Origin: Bradyrhizobium iriomotense
GTDB taxonomy: Bacteria > Pseudomonadota > Alphaproteobacteria > Rhizobiales > Xanthobacteraceae
Assembly (NCBI RefSeq): GCF_018129405.1
Contig: NZ_JAFCLP010000013.1
Coordinates: 155,054-219,053, forward strand
Direction: 5' to 3'
DNA length: 64,000 bases
Shown here piece by piece: positions 1-8,319 of the stretch. Both the position numbers and the translations under genes were made by a program. A model generated the notes under the pieces. That model did not search any database and was not told the origin of the DNA. It was given only the letters and a program-made list of their open reading frames with translations. The first letter of the stretch is position 1, and each line of letters begins with the position of its first letter.

Positions 1-1
1 C

Positions 2-640
2 CTGGTCCGCCAGTTCGGCGTCAACCGTTCGACCATTCGCGAAGGCATCCGCGTGCTGGAGGAGGGCGGGCTGATCCGCCGCGATTCATCGCGCCGCCTG
101 CACGCCTGCCTGCCGCGCTACAGCAAGCTCGCGAGCCGCCTCAGCCGCGCTCTGGTTCTGCACGAGGTCACCTTCCGCGAGCTCTACGAGGCCTCGATGA
201 CGCTGGAGATCGCCAGCATCGAGGGTGCGGTCGAGCGGGCGAGCGAGGAGAACCTCGCCGAGCTCGCCGACAATCTCGCGCGCAGCGAGGCGGTCGTTGG
301 CAATCCCGCGATGCTTGCCGAATGCGACGCCGAATTCCACGTGCTGGTCGCCAAAGCCTCGCAGAACCGCGTGCTTCAGCTCGCGCGCGAGCCTGCGGCG
401 CAGCTGTTTTATCCGACCACCGAGATGATCGTGACCGGTGTCGCCGAAGGCGGCCCGCGCCTCGTCGCGGCGCATCGCCACCTCATCGACGCGATCCGCC
501 GGCGTGACCGCGAAGCCGGGGTGCTGTGGACCCGCAGGCATCTGCAGGACTGGCGGCGCGGCTTCGAGAAGATCGCCTCGCTCGATCGGTCGGTCGAGCA
601 CATGTACATGGAGCACGCGCAGGCGGTCCGGCGCAGATAG
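2..640 (+). CDS. GntR-family transcriptional regulator, FCD type (5' end cut by window)
   Basis: The frame is open from base 2, so the start lies outside the window. The first residues are the end of a winged-helix DNA-binding domain (VNRSTIREGIRVLEEGGLI is the typical GntR recognition-helix region). The rest, about 170 residues, is an all-helical FCD ligand-binding domain; the D-x3-H pair in ECDAEFHVLVAKASQN matches the metal- or ligand-binding motif of FadR/VanR-like regulators. It is followed in the same direction by an acyl-CoA synthetase 119 bp downstream, so a role in controlling that gene in response to an organic acid or its CoA ester is plausible. The ligand cannot be read from the sequence. 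Confidence 0.85.
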   Translation: MVRQFGVNRSTIREGIRVLEEGGLIRRDSSRRLHACLPRYSKLASRLSRALVLHEVTFRELYEASMTLEIASIEGAVERASEENLAELADNLARSEAVVGNPAMLAECDAEFHVLVAKASQNRVLQLAREPAAQLFYPTTEMIVTGVAEGGPRLVAAHRHLIDAIRRRDREAGVLWTRRHLQDWRRGFEKIASLDRSVEHMYMEHAQAVRRR

Positions 641-644
641 CGCC

Positions 645-689
645 GCATGATCCGGAAAAGTGTAAGGCGGTTTTCCGATAAGATCATGC
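645..689. repeat. Dispersed palindromic repeat, GCATGATC family
   Basis: GCATGATCCGGAAAAGTG and, in inverted orientation, GATCATGC bracket a short spacer. The same element, reverse-complemented, recurs at 44231-44275. It is a short non-coding intergenic repeat between the GntR gene and the acyl-CoA synthetase gene. Confidence 0.75.
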
Positions 690-758
690 GCAAGAAAGAC
701 AAGACGCAAGATTTCAGACAAGAAATCCAACCAATAAAGACATCACACGGAGGGATAC

Positions 759-2372
759 ATGACCGGCGACACCGCAGCCACCATCTCGAAAGCGCGCGAG
801 CATTCCATCGGCGATCTCCTGCGCCGCTCTGCAGGCCGCGAGCCGAACAAGCTCGCGGTGAGCTGCGGCAATGTCAGCTGGACGTTTGCCGAGATGGACG
901 CGATCTGCAACCGGCTCGGGCGCGGCCTGCTCGGCCTTGGCATCAAGAAGGGTGATCGCCTCGCGGTGCTCTCGCGCAACTCGCACGCCTTTGCCGCGCT
1001 GCGCTTCGCGGTGGCGCGGATCGGCGCGGTGCTGGTGCCGATCAACTTCATGCTCAATCCGGACGAGATCAATTTCATCCTGAAGAGCTCCGGCGCAAAG
1101 CTGCTCGCGACCGGGCCCGATTTCGTCGAGCCGGCGAAGGCCGCAAGCGCCAAGGATTGCGCGGTCGAGAAGATGATCTGGCTACCGGGCGAAGATCCCG
1201 CCACCGCTCCGGCCGGCCTCACCACCTTCGACGAGCTTCTTCATCCCGACGGCTCGTTCCTGGAAGCATCGGTGGACAGCCGCGATCTCGCGCAGATCGT
1301 CTACACCAGCGGCACCGAATCGCTGCCCAAGGGCGCCATGCTGACCCATGAAGCCGTGATGTGGCAGTATGTCAGCTGCGTCATCGACGGCGGCATGAGC
1401 GCGGAGGACAAGTTCCTGCATGCGCTGCCGCTCTATCACTGTGCGCAGCTTGACGTGTTCCTGGGGCCGCAGATCTATCTCGGCGCTTCCGGCGTGATCA
1501 CGGGCAAGCCGACGGCCGACAACATCCTGGCGCTGATCCAGGCGCACAGGATCACCTCCTTCTTCGCACCGCCGACGATCTGGATCGCGATGCTGCGCTC
1601 GCCGAACTTCGACAAGACCGACCTGTCGACGCTGCAGAAGGGCTATTACGGCGCCTCGATCATGCCGGTGGAGGTCTTGCTCGAACTTCAGCGCCGCCTG
1701 CCCGCCGTAAAATTCTGGAATTTCTACGGCCAGACCGAGATCGCGCCGCTTGCGACCGTGCTGCGGCCCGAGGACCAGCTGCGCAAGGCCGGCTCGGCCG
1801 GCAAGCCGGTGCTCAATGTCGAGACGCGCGTCGTCAACACGGCGATGGAGGACGTCAAGGTCGGCGAAGTCGGCGAGATCGTGCATCGCTCGCCGCATCT
1901 GCTCTCCGGCTACTACAACGATCCGGTGAAGACCGCGGCGGCGTTCAGCGGCGGCTGGTTTCACTCCGGCGATCTCGCCACCGTCGATGAAGAGGGCCAC
2001 ATCACGGTGGTCGATCGTGTCAAGGACATGATCAAGACCGGCGGCGAGAATGTCGCGAGCCGCGAGGTCGAGGAGATGGTCTACCGCATTCCAGGGGTTT
2101 CCGAGGTCGCCGTGGTCGGCCTGCCCGATCCGCGCTGGATCGAGGCGGTCACCGCCATCGTCGTGGTCAAGACCGGGGAAAAGCTCGACGAAGAAACCGT
2201 CATCAAGCATTGCGCCGGCCAGATGGCCCATTTCAAGGTGCCCAAGCGCGTGATCTTCGTGGATGCCCTGCCGAAGAATCCGAGCGGCAAGCTGCTCAAG
2301 CGCGAGCTGCGCCAGCGCTTCGTCGGCGGCGAGACGCTCGACAAGGCGGTCCAGAAGAGCTTTGGGACATAG
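759..2372 (+). CDS. Acyl-CoA synthetase (AMP-dependent ligase, ANL superfamily)
   Basis: 537 residues, with an ATG preceded by a good ribosome site (GGAGG). It activates a carboxylic acid as acyl-adenylate and transfers it to CoA. The P-loop-like core motif is [17 protein letters not shown] (about residue 184), an ESLPKG variant of the usual TTGxPKG. YGQTE lies near residue 323, the SGDLA hinge region near 404, and the C-terminal lysine motif NPSGKLLKREL near 507, so all parts needed for catalysis are present. Length fits medium/long-chain or aromatic acyl-CoA ligases. It follows a GntR/FCD regulator. The substrate is not determinable from motifs. Confidence 0.88.
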   Translation: MTGDTAATISKAREHSIGDLLRRSAGREPNKLAVSCGNVSWTFAEMDAICNRLGRGLLGLGIKKGDRLAVLSRNSHAFAALRFAVARIGAVLVPINFMLNPDEINFILKSSGAKLLATGPDFVEPAKAASAKDCAVEKMIWLPGEDPATAPAGLTTFDELLHPDGSFLEASVDSRDLAQIVYTSGTESLPKGAMLTHEAVMWQYVSCVIDGGMSAEDKFLHALPLYHCAQLDVFLGPQIYLGASGVITGKPTADNILALIQAHRITSFFAPPTIWIAMLRSPNFDKTDLSTLQKGYYGASIMPVEVLLELQRRLPAVKFWNFYGQTEIAPLATVLRPEDQLRKAGSAGKPVLNVETRVVNTAMEDVKVGEVGEIVHRSPHLLSGYYNDPVKTAAAFSGGWFHSGDLATVDEEGHITVVDRVKDMIKTGGENVASREVEEMVYRIPGVSEVAVVGLPDPRWIEAVTAIVVVKTGEKLDEETVIKHCAGQMAHFKVPKRVIFVDALPKNPSGKLLKRELRQRFVGGETLDKAVQKSFGT

Positions 2373-2374
2373 CA

Positions 2375-2391
2375 GGCGCCGTTCCGGCGCC
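2375..2391. terminator. Stem-loop between convergent genes
   Basis: A perfect 7-bp hairpin (GGCGCCG, loop TTC, CGGCGCC) lies three bases past the acyl-CoA synthetase stop and just before the end of the convergent AraC gene. There is no U-run, so an intrinsic bidirectional terminator is only possible. Confidence 0.4.
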
Positions 2392-2408
2392 GTCGCGGCG
2401 GAGCCCGT

Positions 2409-3359
2409 CTATTCGGCCCCGCCGGCCAGCTTCCTGACATCGTCGGGCGTCGCTCCGAAACGGCGGCGAAACGCGCGATGGAAGTAGGAGACGTCGTGAA
2501 ATCCCGCGAGGTGCGCGATCTCGATGATTTTGCGCGAGCGCAGGCCCGGGTTCCGAAGCAGCCGCTCGGCGCGCAGCAGACGTTGCTCGAGCAGGAAGCC
2601 GCTATAGGTGATGCCGGCCTTCTCGAACAGCAGCTGGATCGTGCGCGGGCTGATGCGGTGCGTGGCCGCAAGGTCGGACAGCGACAGTGCGGCGCGATCC
2701 AGCTGCGCCAGAATATCGGCCTTGATGGCTTCGAAACGCGCTGCCGCAAGGCCGCGCAGTCGCGCCTCCTCGGCGACATCGCCGCGCGCTCCGATCATCA
2801 GCACGGAGAGGTCGAACAGGTGCTGCGAGACTGCATCCAGCTCCGCGGGCGCGAGCTTGTCGGCATGCGCATGCGCGAGGTCGTAATACCGCAGGAACAT
2901 CGACGTGATCGGATTGGCGCCGGGGATCGACCGCGCAATCAGGTCCTCGGCATTCGGGCACGCGCGCAGCAGTGCCTTGCGCGGCAGCAGCGCCGTCTGG
3001 AAATTGCCATGCGTCGTCTGCGTGATGCGGGCGCCCTTGATCGAGGGATCGCCGATCGTGACGTCGCCGGCCGCGATCTCCAGCGGGCGTTTTCCCATCG
3101 CCCCACTCAACGCCGAATTGGGCGACATCGTAATGATCAACTCGTCGTTCGTCCCCAATGACACGAAAGACATCGGCGTGCCGAACGAGGCCGAGAGTCT
3201 GAGGCGGGGAAGAATCGCCGGCGCAATGGTCCGGTGGACGCGCCCTTCGCCGACCGGCACGAAATCGACATTCGCCACCTGACGGCAAAACTGCTCGCGC
3301 CATCTTTCATAGGCCGGACCGTTCGGGTCGCCATCGAATGAGAGTTGCGGCTGGATCAT
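2409..3359 (-). CDS. AraC-family transcriptional regulator
   Basis: 316 residues. The N-terminal 200 residues resemble the AraC-binding-like cupin domain found in NphR/ActR-type regulators. The C-terminal 100 residues hold two helix-turn-helices: LSDLAATHRISPRTIQLLF and the signature IIEIAHLAGFHDVSYFHRAF followed by FGATPDDVR. It is convergent with the acyl-CoA synthetase gene. The effector is unknown; family members often sense aromatic or nitrile compounds. Confidence 0.88.
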   Translation of the reverse strand: MIQPQLSFDGDPNGPAYERWREQFCRQVANVDFVPVGEGRVHRTIAPAILPRLRLSASFGTPMSFVSLGTNDELIITMSPNSALSGAMGKRPLEIAAGDVTIGDPSIKGARITQTTHGNFQTALLPRKALLRACPNAEDLIARSIPGANPITSMFLRYYDLAHAHADKLAPAELDAVSQHLFDLSVLMIGARGDVAEEARLRGLAAARFEAIKADILAQLDRAALSLSDLAATHRISPRTIQLLFEKAGITYSGFLLEQRLLRAERLLRNPGLRSRKIIEIAHLAGFHDVSYFHRAFRRRFGATPDDVRKLAGGAE

Positions 3360-3561
3360 CGGTCGAGTGGGGGTCGTTCGCTGAGCGATTTGCTAAAGCC
3401 AGTATCCTCGCCGTCAGGCCAGTGCGCTGCAACGAGAAAAGAGCTGGATTGCGTGATAAGTCACTCGCCACGGCGCGTTGAGACCGTGACCAGGTGCCGC
3501 AGTCTGCCGGTTGCCCGGATTGACGCGTGAATTGTGCCAGCATTTCCCGCGACGATTGGTC

Positions 3562-4761
3562 TCAATACTTCTTCACGGCTGCTCCGAAGGCCAGCCACAG
3601 CGCGATCGACGCAAGGCCAAAGCCGCCGAGCAGCAGGAAGGTCGGGCCGTAGCCGATCCATTGCGCGATCCAGCCGCCGAGCGCGGGACTGAGGCTGGCA
3701 CCGACGCCCTGCACCGTGATCACGGCACCCTGGCCGAGATTGATGCGGCCGGTGCCGTTGAGCGAACGCGCGATCATGCCGGGGACGGCGACCGTTTGCA
3801 GTCCGGTGCCGATGCCGTCGAGCACCTGCATCGGCACGACGCCCCACCAGCCCGAGACGAAGAAGGCGAGCACGCCGCGGACGGGCAGGAACATGAAGGA
3901 GACCAGGATCACCGGCCAATAGTTGCGCTTGCCTGCGACCTGCATCGCGATGAGCGAGGTCACGATCATCACGCCTTGCGCGATCACGACAGTGGTCGCG
4001 ACGAAGCTCGGTCCGTTGGCCTGTTCTTCAGCCACGGCCGCAAGTCCATAGAGCGGCACGATCGCGGCATTGCCGAGATGGAACAGAGCCAGCGCCAGTG
4101 CCAGCACCAGAAGCGGCTTGTGCTTGAGCAGGACGGACATGCCGTCCGGCGGAGCCTTGCTGTCGTCCTCCCTGCTGCCGCGTGCGGCGCGATCATCGAT
4201 CGATTTCGCCGGGATCATCAGCACGCAGGCGATCGCAATGGCGCCGAACACTGCCGCCAGCACGAATACGGCGACATAGCCGAACTTGTAGCCGAGATAG
4301 CCCGACAACGCCGCGCCGACCATGTTGCCGGCGTGGTTGAAGGCCTGATTGCGGCCGTTCAGCGCGTTGAAGCCTTTCTGCCTGGCAATGCCGAGCGTGA
4401 TTCCGGTGACCGCCGGCACGATGGCGGCGCTCGCGAGCGATTGGGCGATTTGCGAGAAAGTGACGGCCCAGAAATTTTGCGAGACCAGGATGATCGCGGA
4501 GGCCGCGACCACGCAGATGCCGGGAATGACGACCCACATGCGCTTGTTGCGGCTCGCATCGATGAAGCCGCCGATCGGCGTCGTGATCAGCATGCCGGCG
4601 ATATTGCCGATCGTCAGCGCGGTGCCGATCAGCCCGCTCGCCCAGCCGCGCTCCTGCAGGAATACGCCAACGAAGGGGCCGATGCCGGACTGCATATCGG
4701 CCATAAAGAAATTGACTGCAAATAGCGGCCAGGTGCGGGTTGTTGAGTGGCGCGATGTCAT
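3562..4761 (-). CDS. MFS transporter
   Basis: 399 residues from the ATG at 4761 (MTSRHSTTRTWPLFAVNFF). The frame stays open upstream to 4884 but that extension is basic and unlike a membrane protein, so I prefer the internal start, although its ribosome site is weak. About 12 hydrophobic segments are visible, and an MFS-like loop NKRMWV follows the second pair (GGFIDASRNKRMW). A charged central loop (RAARGSREDDSKAPPDG) separates the two halves. It is probably an inner-membrane exporter or uptake permease with unknown substrate, and stands alone between the AraC and MBL genes. Confidence 0.82.
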   Translation of the reverse strand: MTSRHSTTRTWPLFAVNFFMADMQSGIGPFVGVFLQERGWASGLIGTALTIGNIAGMLITTPIGGFIDASRNKRMWVVIPGICVVAASAIILVSQNFWAVTFSQIAQSLASAAIVPAVTGITLGIARQKGFNALNGRNQAFNHAGNMVGAALSGYLGYKFGYVAVFVLAAVFGAIAIACVLMIPAKSIDDRAARGSREDDSKAPPDGMSVLLKHKPLLVLALALALFHLGNAAIVPLYGLAAVAEEQANGPSFVATTVVIAQGVMIVTSLIAMQVAGKRNYWPVILVSFMFLPVRGVLAFFVSGWWGVVPMQVLDGIGTGLQTVAVPGMIARSLNGTGRINLGQGAVITVQGVGASLSPALGGWIAQWIGYGPTFLLLGGFGLASIALWLAFGAAVKKY

Positions 4762-4941
4762 CGAGACGCTGAAAATGTTCCTGCCGTCGAGAAGGTCTCG
4801 TGCAAAGCTGATCGTGATGACCGGCCAATTGCGCCGGCATGGACCAGAACGTAACCTGCGCTGACAGCGTTGGTTCCTCGCCACTTGCGTCGGCGCGACG
4901 ATGTCGCATCACGCCGTTCCGGCCTCTTTCGGATCCTGACC

Positions 4942-5745
4942 ATGCCCCTCTGGACCTGCGAAACCTGCGGCGCGCAATTTTCGGACAGCGGACGCCCGCC
5001 CGAATCCTGTCCGATCTGCGAGGACGAACGGCAATTCGTGAACTGGAAGGGGCAGACGTTCCTGACGCGCGAGGCGTTGGCTGAACGTCACCGCGTGGTC
5101 TGGCGCGACGATCTGGGCCTCACCGGTCTCGGGCTCGAGCCGAGCTTCGCCATCGGCCAGCGCGCGCTGCTGGTGCCGCTCAGCGAGGGATGCATGATGT
5201 GGGACTGCGTGCCGCTGGCGACGCCGGAGGCGATCGCCCATGTCCGCTCGCTCGGCGGGCTGCAAGCGATCGCGATCTCGCACCCGCATTATTATGGCGC
5301 GCTCGCCGACTGGAGCGAGGCGTTCGGCGGTGTGCCGGTCTATCTGCACGCTGACGATAGTCAATGGGTGACGCGTCCGCATTCGTCAATCGTGCACTGG
5401 ACCGGCGATCAGCACCGCATCTCCGACGATTTGCTGCTGCTGCGCACCGGCGGCCATTTCGCCGGCGCCACCATACTGCACTGGGCACGCGGCGCGGAGG
5501 GCAGGGGCGCTCTGCTCACCGGCGACATCGCGCAGGTGACGATGGACCGCCGCTTCGTCAGCTTCATGTACTCCTATCCGAACTACATGCCGCTCAACGC
5601 AGCCGCAGTGAGGCGGATCGCTGAGGCCGTCGAGCCGCTCGCCTTCGACCGCATCTATGGCGCCTGGTGGGGACGCAACATCGCCAGCGGTGCCAAGGCT
5701 GCATTCGCGACATCGGTGGCGCGATATATCGCGGCCATCGCCTGA
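4942..5745 (+). CDS. MBL-fold protein with N-terminal rubredoxin-like zinc knuckle
   Basis: 267 residues from the ATG at 4942 (MPLWTCETCGAQF); the frame extends further upstream but the start at the first CxxC is the natural one. Residues 6-27 carry two CxxC pairs (CETC and CPIC), a rubredoxin/zinc-ribbon-like knuckle. The remainder is a metallo-beta-lactamase fold. The usual HxHxDH metal motif appears as HPHYYG, so the Asp and third His are replaced. GGHFAGATILHW and LLTGDIAQV follow where the next ligands sit. Hydrolase activity is therefore uncertain. It is followed by a MetX-like hydrolase after 158 bp. Confidence 0.78.
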   Translation: MPLWTCETCGAQFSDSGRPPESCPICEDERQFVNWKGQTFLTREALAERHRVVWRDDLGLTGLGLEPSFAIGQRALLVPLSEGCMMWDCVPLATPEAIAHVRSLGGLQAIAISHPHYYGALADWSEAFGGVPVYLHADDSQWVTRPHSSIVHWTGDQHRISDDLLLLRTGGHFAGATILHWARGAEGRGALLTGDIAQVTMDRRFVSFMYSYPNYMPLNAAAVRRIAEAVEPLAFDRIYGAWWGRNIASGAKAAFATSVARYIAAIA

Positions 5746-5789
5746 GACCCGGCGCGCCGATCGGATTTATCTTGCCGGTCGATAATAAA

Positions 5790-5804
5790 TGTACTAAACG
5801 TACA
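5790..5804. promoter_or_regulatory. Inverted repeat TGTAC-N5-GTACA
   Basis: TGTAC and GTACA, separated by TAAAC, lie in an AT-rich island between the MBL gene and the MetX-like gene. A short symmetrical site about 100 bp ahead of a start codon suggests a repressor operator, but no cognate regulator is adjacent. Confidence 0.35.
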
Positions 5805-5903
5805 GTTATTGAGTGTGGCGCAATGGCGCGTCTGCAGCCCGGCATGATCGATGCATCGCCGTTGCCGCGGCGCGTTGTGAGGCCGCGCGAGCGAGGGGGG
5901 ACG

Positions 5904-6917
5904 ATGGCTGAGCGCGACTACGAGATCTTCGAGGCCGGCGACGTCGTGCTCCAGTCCGGCGCCGTCTTCCCCAAGCTGAAGCTCGCCTACAAGACCTACG
6001 GCATGCTGAGCCCGGGCAGGGACAACGTCATCCTCTATCCGACCTCGTTCAGCGCGCAGCATGTCGACACTGAGTGGCTGATCGGGCGCGACGGCGTGCT
6101 CGATCCCACGCGCTACTTCATCGTGATCCCGAACCTGTTCGGCAACGGCCTGTCGTCCTCGCCATCGAACTCCGCCGCGCCGTTCCCGATAGTCACCTAT
6201 CACGACGCGATCGCCGTCCAGCATCGCCTTCTCGCCGAGCGCTTCGGCATCACAAAGCTCGCGCTGGTCTATGGCTGGTCGATGGGCGGCATGCAGGCCT
6301 ATCACTGGGCGGCACTGCACCCTGATATGGTCGAGCGCGCCGCGGTCGTCTGCGGCAGCGCGCGTTGCGCGCCCTACAATCACGTCTTCCTGGAAAGCGT
6401 GAAGGCGGCGCTGACAGGCGATCCCGCTTTCCGGGACGGCCGTTTCGTCGAAAAGCCCGTCGCCGGCTATCGCGCCATGGGGCGCGTCTATGCCGGCTGG
6501 GCGATGTCGCACGGCTTCTATCGCGACGAGCTCTGGCGCGAGGCCGGATTCACGTCGCTGGAGGATTACCTCGTCCGCGGATGGGACGCGATCTTTGCCC
6601 GGCGTGATGCCAACGATCTCCTGGCGCAGGTCGGCATCTGGCAGCGCGGCGATATCAGCCAGTGCACGGCCTTCGGCGGCGATCTCGATCGCGCGCTTGC
6701 CGCGATCACGGCGCAGATGCTGCTGATGCCGGGCGCGACCGATCGCTATTTCGACGTCCGCGACAACGAGGACGAGCTCGGCAAGCTGGTCAACGCAAAG
6801 TCAGCCGTGCTGCATCCGATCCCGTCGCTGCACGGCCATCGCGCCGGCAATCCCGTCAACAACCCGCGCGACCAGGCCTTCATCAAGGCCGAGATCGCAG
6901 CGCTCCTCGCCAAGTAA
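5904..6917 (+). CDS. Alpha/beta hydrolase, homoserine O-acetyltransferase (MetX)-like
   Basis: 337 residues from the ATG at 5904, which has an AGGGGGG ribosome site four bases upstream; the frame is open further upstream but without such a site. The catalytic triad can be read: nucleophile Ser126 in GWSMGG, Asp280 in GATDRYFD, and His310 in SLHGHRAGN. MetX-type features include YGWSMGGMQAY and the TSFSAQH loop near the oxyanion hole. True MetX is usually about 370 residues, and the gene is linked to a desaturase rather than methionine genes, so I call it MetX-like and do not assign a substrate. Confidence 0.8.
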   Translation: MAERDYEIFEAGDVVLQSGAVFPKLKLAYKTYGMLSPGRDNVILYPTSFSAQHVDTEWLIGRDGVLDPTRYFIVIPNLFGNGLSSSPSNSAAPFPIVTYHDAIAVQHRLLAERFGITKLALVYGWSMGGMQAYHWAALHPDMVERAAVVCGSARCAPYNHVFLESVKAALTGDPAFRDGRFVEKPVAGYRAMGRVYAGWAMSHGFYRDELWREAGFTSLEDYLVRGWDAIFARRDANDLLAQVGIWQRGDISQCTAFGGDLDRALAAITAQMLLMPGATDRYFDVRDNEDELGKLVNAKSAVLHPIPSLHGHRAGNPVNNPRDQAFIKAEIAALLAK

Positions 6918-6932
6918 CACAGGCATCCGATC

Positions 6933-7880
6933 ATGACCGACGCGACCGTTTCAGATCCCGGCCATCGCCTGAAGCCGCTGAGCCCAGCGATGCTGCGCGA
7001 ATTGTCGGCGCGCTCGAATCTCAGGGGCGCTGCGCAGAGCCTTGGTCACTACGGCGTCATCGTGCTGGTCGGCGCGCTGATCTGGAAGGTGTCCTCCAGC
7101 CATGGCGTGCTCTGGGCGCTGCCGCTGATGGCGGTGCAGGGCTATGTCGTCGCCTTCCTGTTCATGGCGGTGCACGAGACCGCGCACAAGACCGCGTTCA
7201 AAAGCCGCAGCCTCAATCTCGCGGTCGGCTATCTCTCGGCCTTCATCATCGGATTGCCGTACGAATATTACTGCCTGTTCCACTGGGATCATCACCGCTA
7301 CACCCAGGATCCGGAGAAGGATCCCGAGCTGATCGTCGGCGTGAAGCCGGCCTCTGACACACAGCTCGCGATCGCCTATAGCGGCCTGCTCCAGGTCGCC
7401 GGCCGTCTGCGGCTGATGCTCGGCCATGCCGCCACCGGCAAGGTCGTCGTGCCCTGGATTCCCGAGAACAAGCGCGCCACCATCGTGGCCGAGGCGCGCG
7501 CCTGTGTCGCGCTCTATGCGTTGCTGTTTGCGCTCTCGCTCTGGTTCTCCTCAGCGCTGCTGCTCTGGGTCTGGATCGTGCCGCTCGTGATCGGGCAGTT
7601 CTTCCTGCGGCCCTATCTCTATGCCGAGCACACCGGCTGCGACAGCACCCGCAGCGCCTTTCAGAACACCCGCACCACCTATACCGGCGCCATCGTCAAA
7701 TGGTTCGCGTGGAACATGCCCTACCATGTCGAGCATCACGCCTATCCCTCGATTCCCTTTCACGCCCTGCCGAAGCTGAACGCGATCGTCGACGGCGAGA
7801 TCGTCTATCGCGGGCGCGGCTACATCCAAACGACGCGCGAGACCTGGGCCTGGTTTCGCCGGCAGCGGCAGGGTAGCTAG
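6933..7880 (+). CDS. Membrane fatty acid desaturase
   Basis: 315 residues, starting 15 bp after the hydrolase stop, so probably co-transcribed with it. The three di-iron histidine boxes of membrane desaturases are present: HETAHKT, HWDHHRYTQ, and HVEHHAYPSIPFH near the C terminus. Several hydrophobic segments surround them, consistent with an inner-membrane enzyme. The substrate (acyl lipid or other) is not evident; related proteins also include beta-carotene-type hydroxylases. Confidence 0.87.
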   Translation: MTDATVSDPGHRLKPLSPAMLRELSARSNLRGAAQSLGHYGVIVLVGALIWKVSSSHGVLWALPLMAVQGYVVAFLFMAVHETAHKTAFKSRSLNLAVGYLSAFIIGLPYEYYCLFHWDHHRYTQDPEKDPELIVGVKPASDTQLAIAYSGLLQVAGRLRLMLGHAATGKVVVPWIPENKRATIVAEARACVALYALLFALSLWFSSALLLWVWIVPLVIGQFFLRPYLYAEHTGCDSTRSAFQNTRTTYTGAIVKWFAWNMPYHVEHHAYPSIPFHALPKLNAIVDGEIVYRGRGYIQTTRETWAWFRRQRQGS

Positions 7881-7892
7881 CCAAACGCAAAA

Positions 7893-7915
7893 CTCCGGCC
7901 GCGATGCGACCGGAG
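7893..7915 (-). terminator. Intrinsic terminator, probably bidirectional
   Basis: An inverted repeat CTCCGGCCGC / GCGACCGGAG with a 3-base loop and one mismatch lies between the convergent desaturase and small secreted protein genes. Reading on the minus strand it is followed by TTTTG. Confidence 0.65.
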
Positions 7916-7936
7916 CTTTGTCGTGAAGGCGAGATA

Positions 7937-8182
7937 TCAGTAGATCCCGTAGGCGCAGACATTCACGACGCGGACGCGCAGACCGTGGCGGGTCTGGACG
8001 ACGCGCTCCTCGTAACAGTTGCTGACGCCAGTGTTGACGTAAATGCCGCCGAAGCCATAGCCCGGGCCCCAGCCGTGACCCCAGTGATGATGGAAGCCAT
8101 GAGCCGAAGCGGCGGTGGGCGCGAGAGCAGCAGCGCCGAGCGAGCCGGCAGCGATCAGACCAAGAGCAAGCTTACGAAACAT
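7937..8182 (-). CDS. Small secreted His/Gly-rich protein of unknown function
   Basis: 81 residues from the ATG at 8182, chosen because GGAGA lies seven bases upstream; an ATG at 8188 is too close to that site. A clear signal peptide (MFRKLALGLIAAGSLGAAAL, cleavage after ASA) precedes a His/Gly/Trp-rich mature part (HGFHHHWGHGWGPGYGFGG) and a short tail with two cysteines (SNCYEERVVQTRHG and NVCAYGIY). It resembles small exported proteins common in Bradyrhizobium; metal binding by the His cluster is only a guess. Confidence 0.72.
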   Translation of the reverse strand: MFRKLALGLIAAGSLGAAALAPTAASAHGFHHHWGHGWGPGYGFGGIYVNTGVSNCYEERVVQTRHGLRVRVVNVCAYGIY

Positions 8183-8319
8183 CTTCATTCTCCAGTGTGG
8201 CGCGAGGCCGTTGTTGTGTCCCTGCATCTCGGTCGGCTCGAACCGCGAATGCGTTCACGGCGTGACCTGAGAATCGTGTTTCAGGATTGTTTCGTCGGCT
8301 GCGGGAAGGTGCGCCGCGG

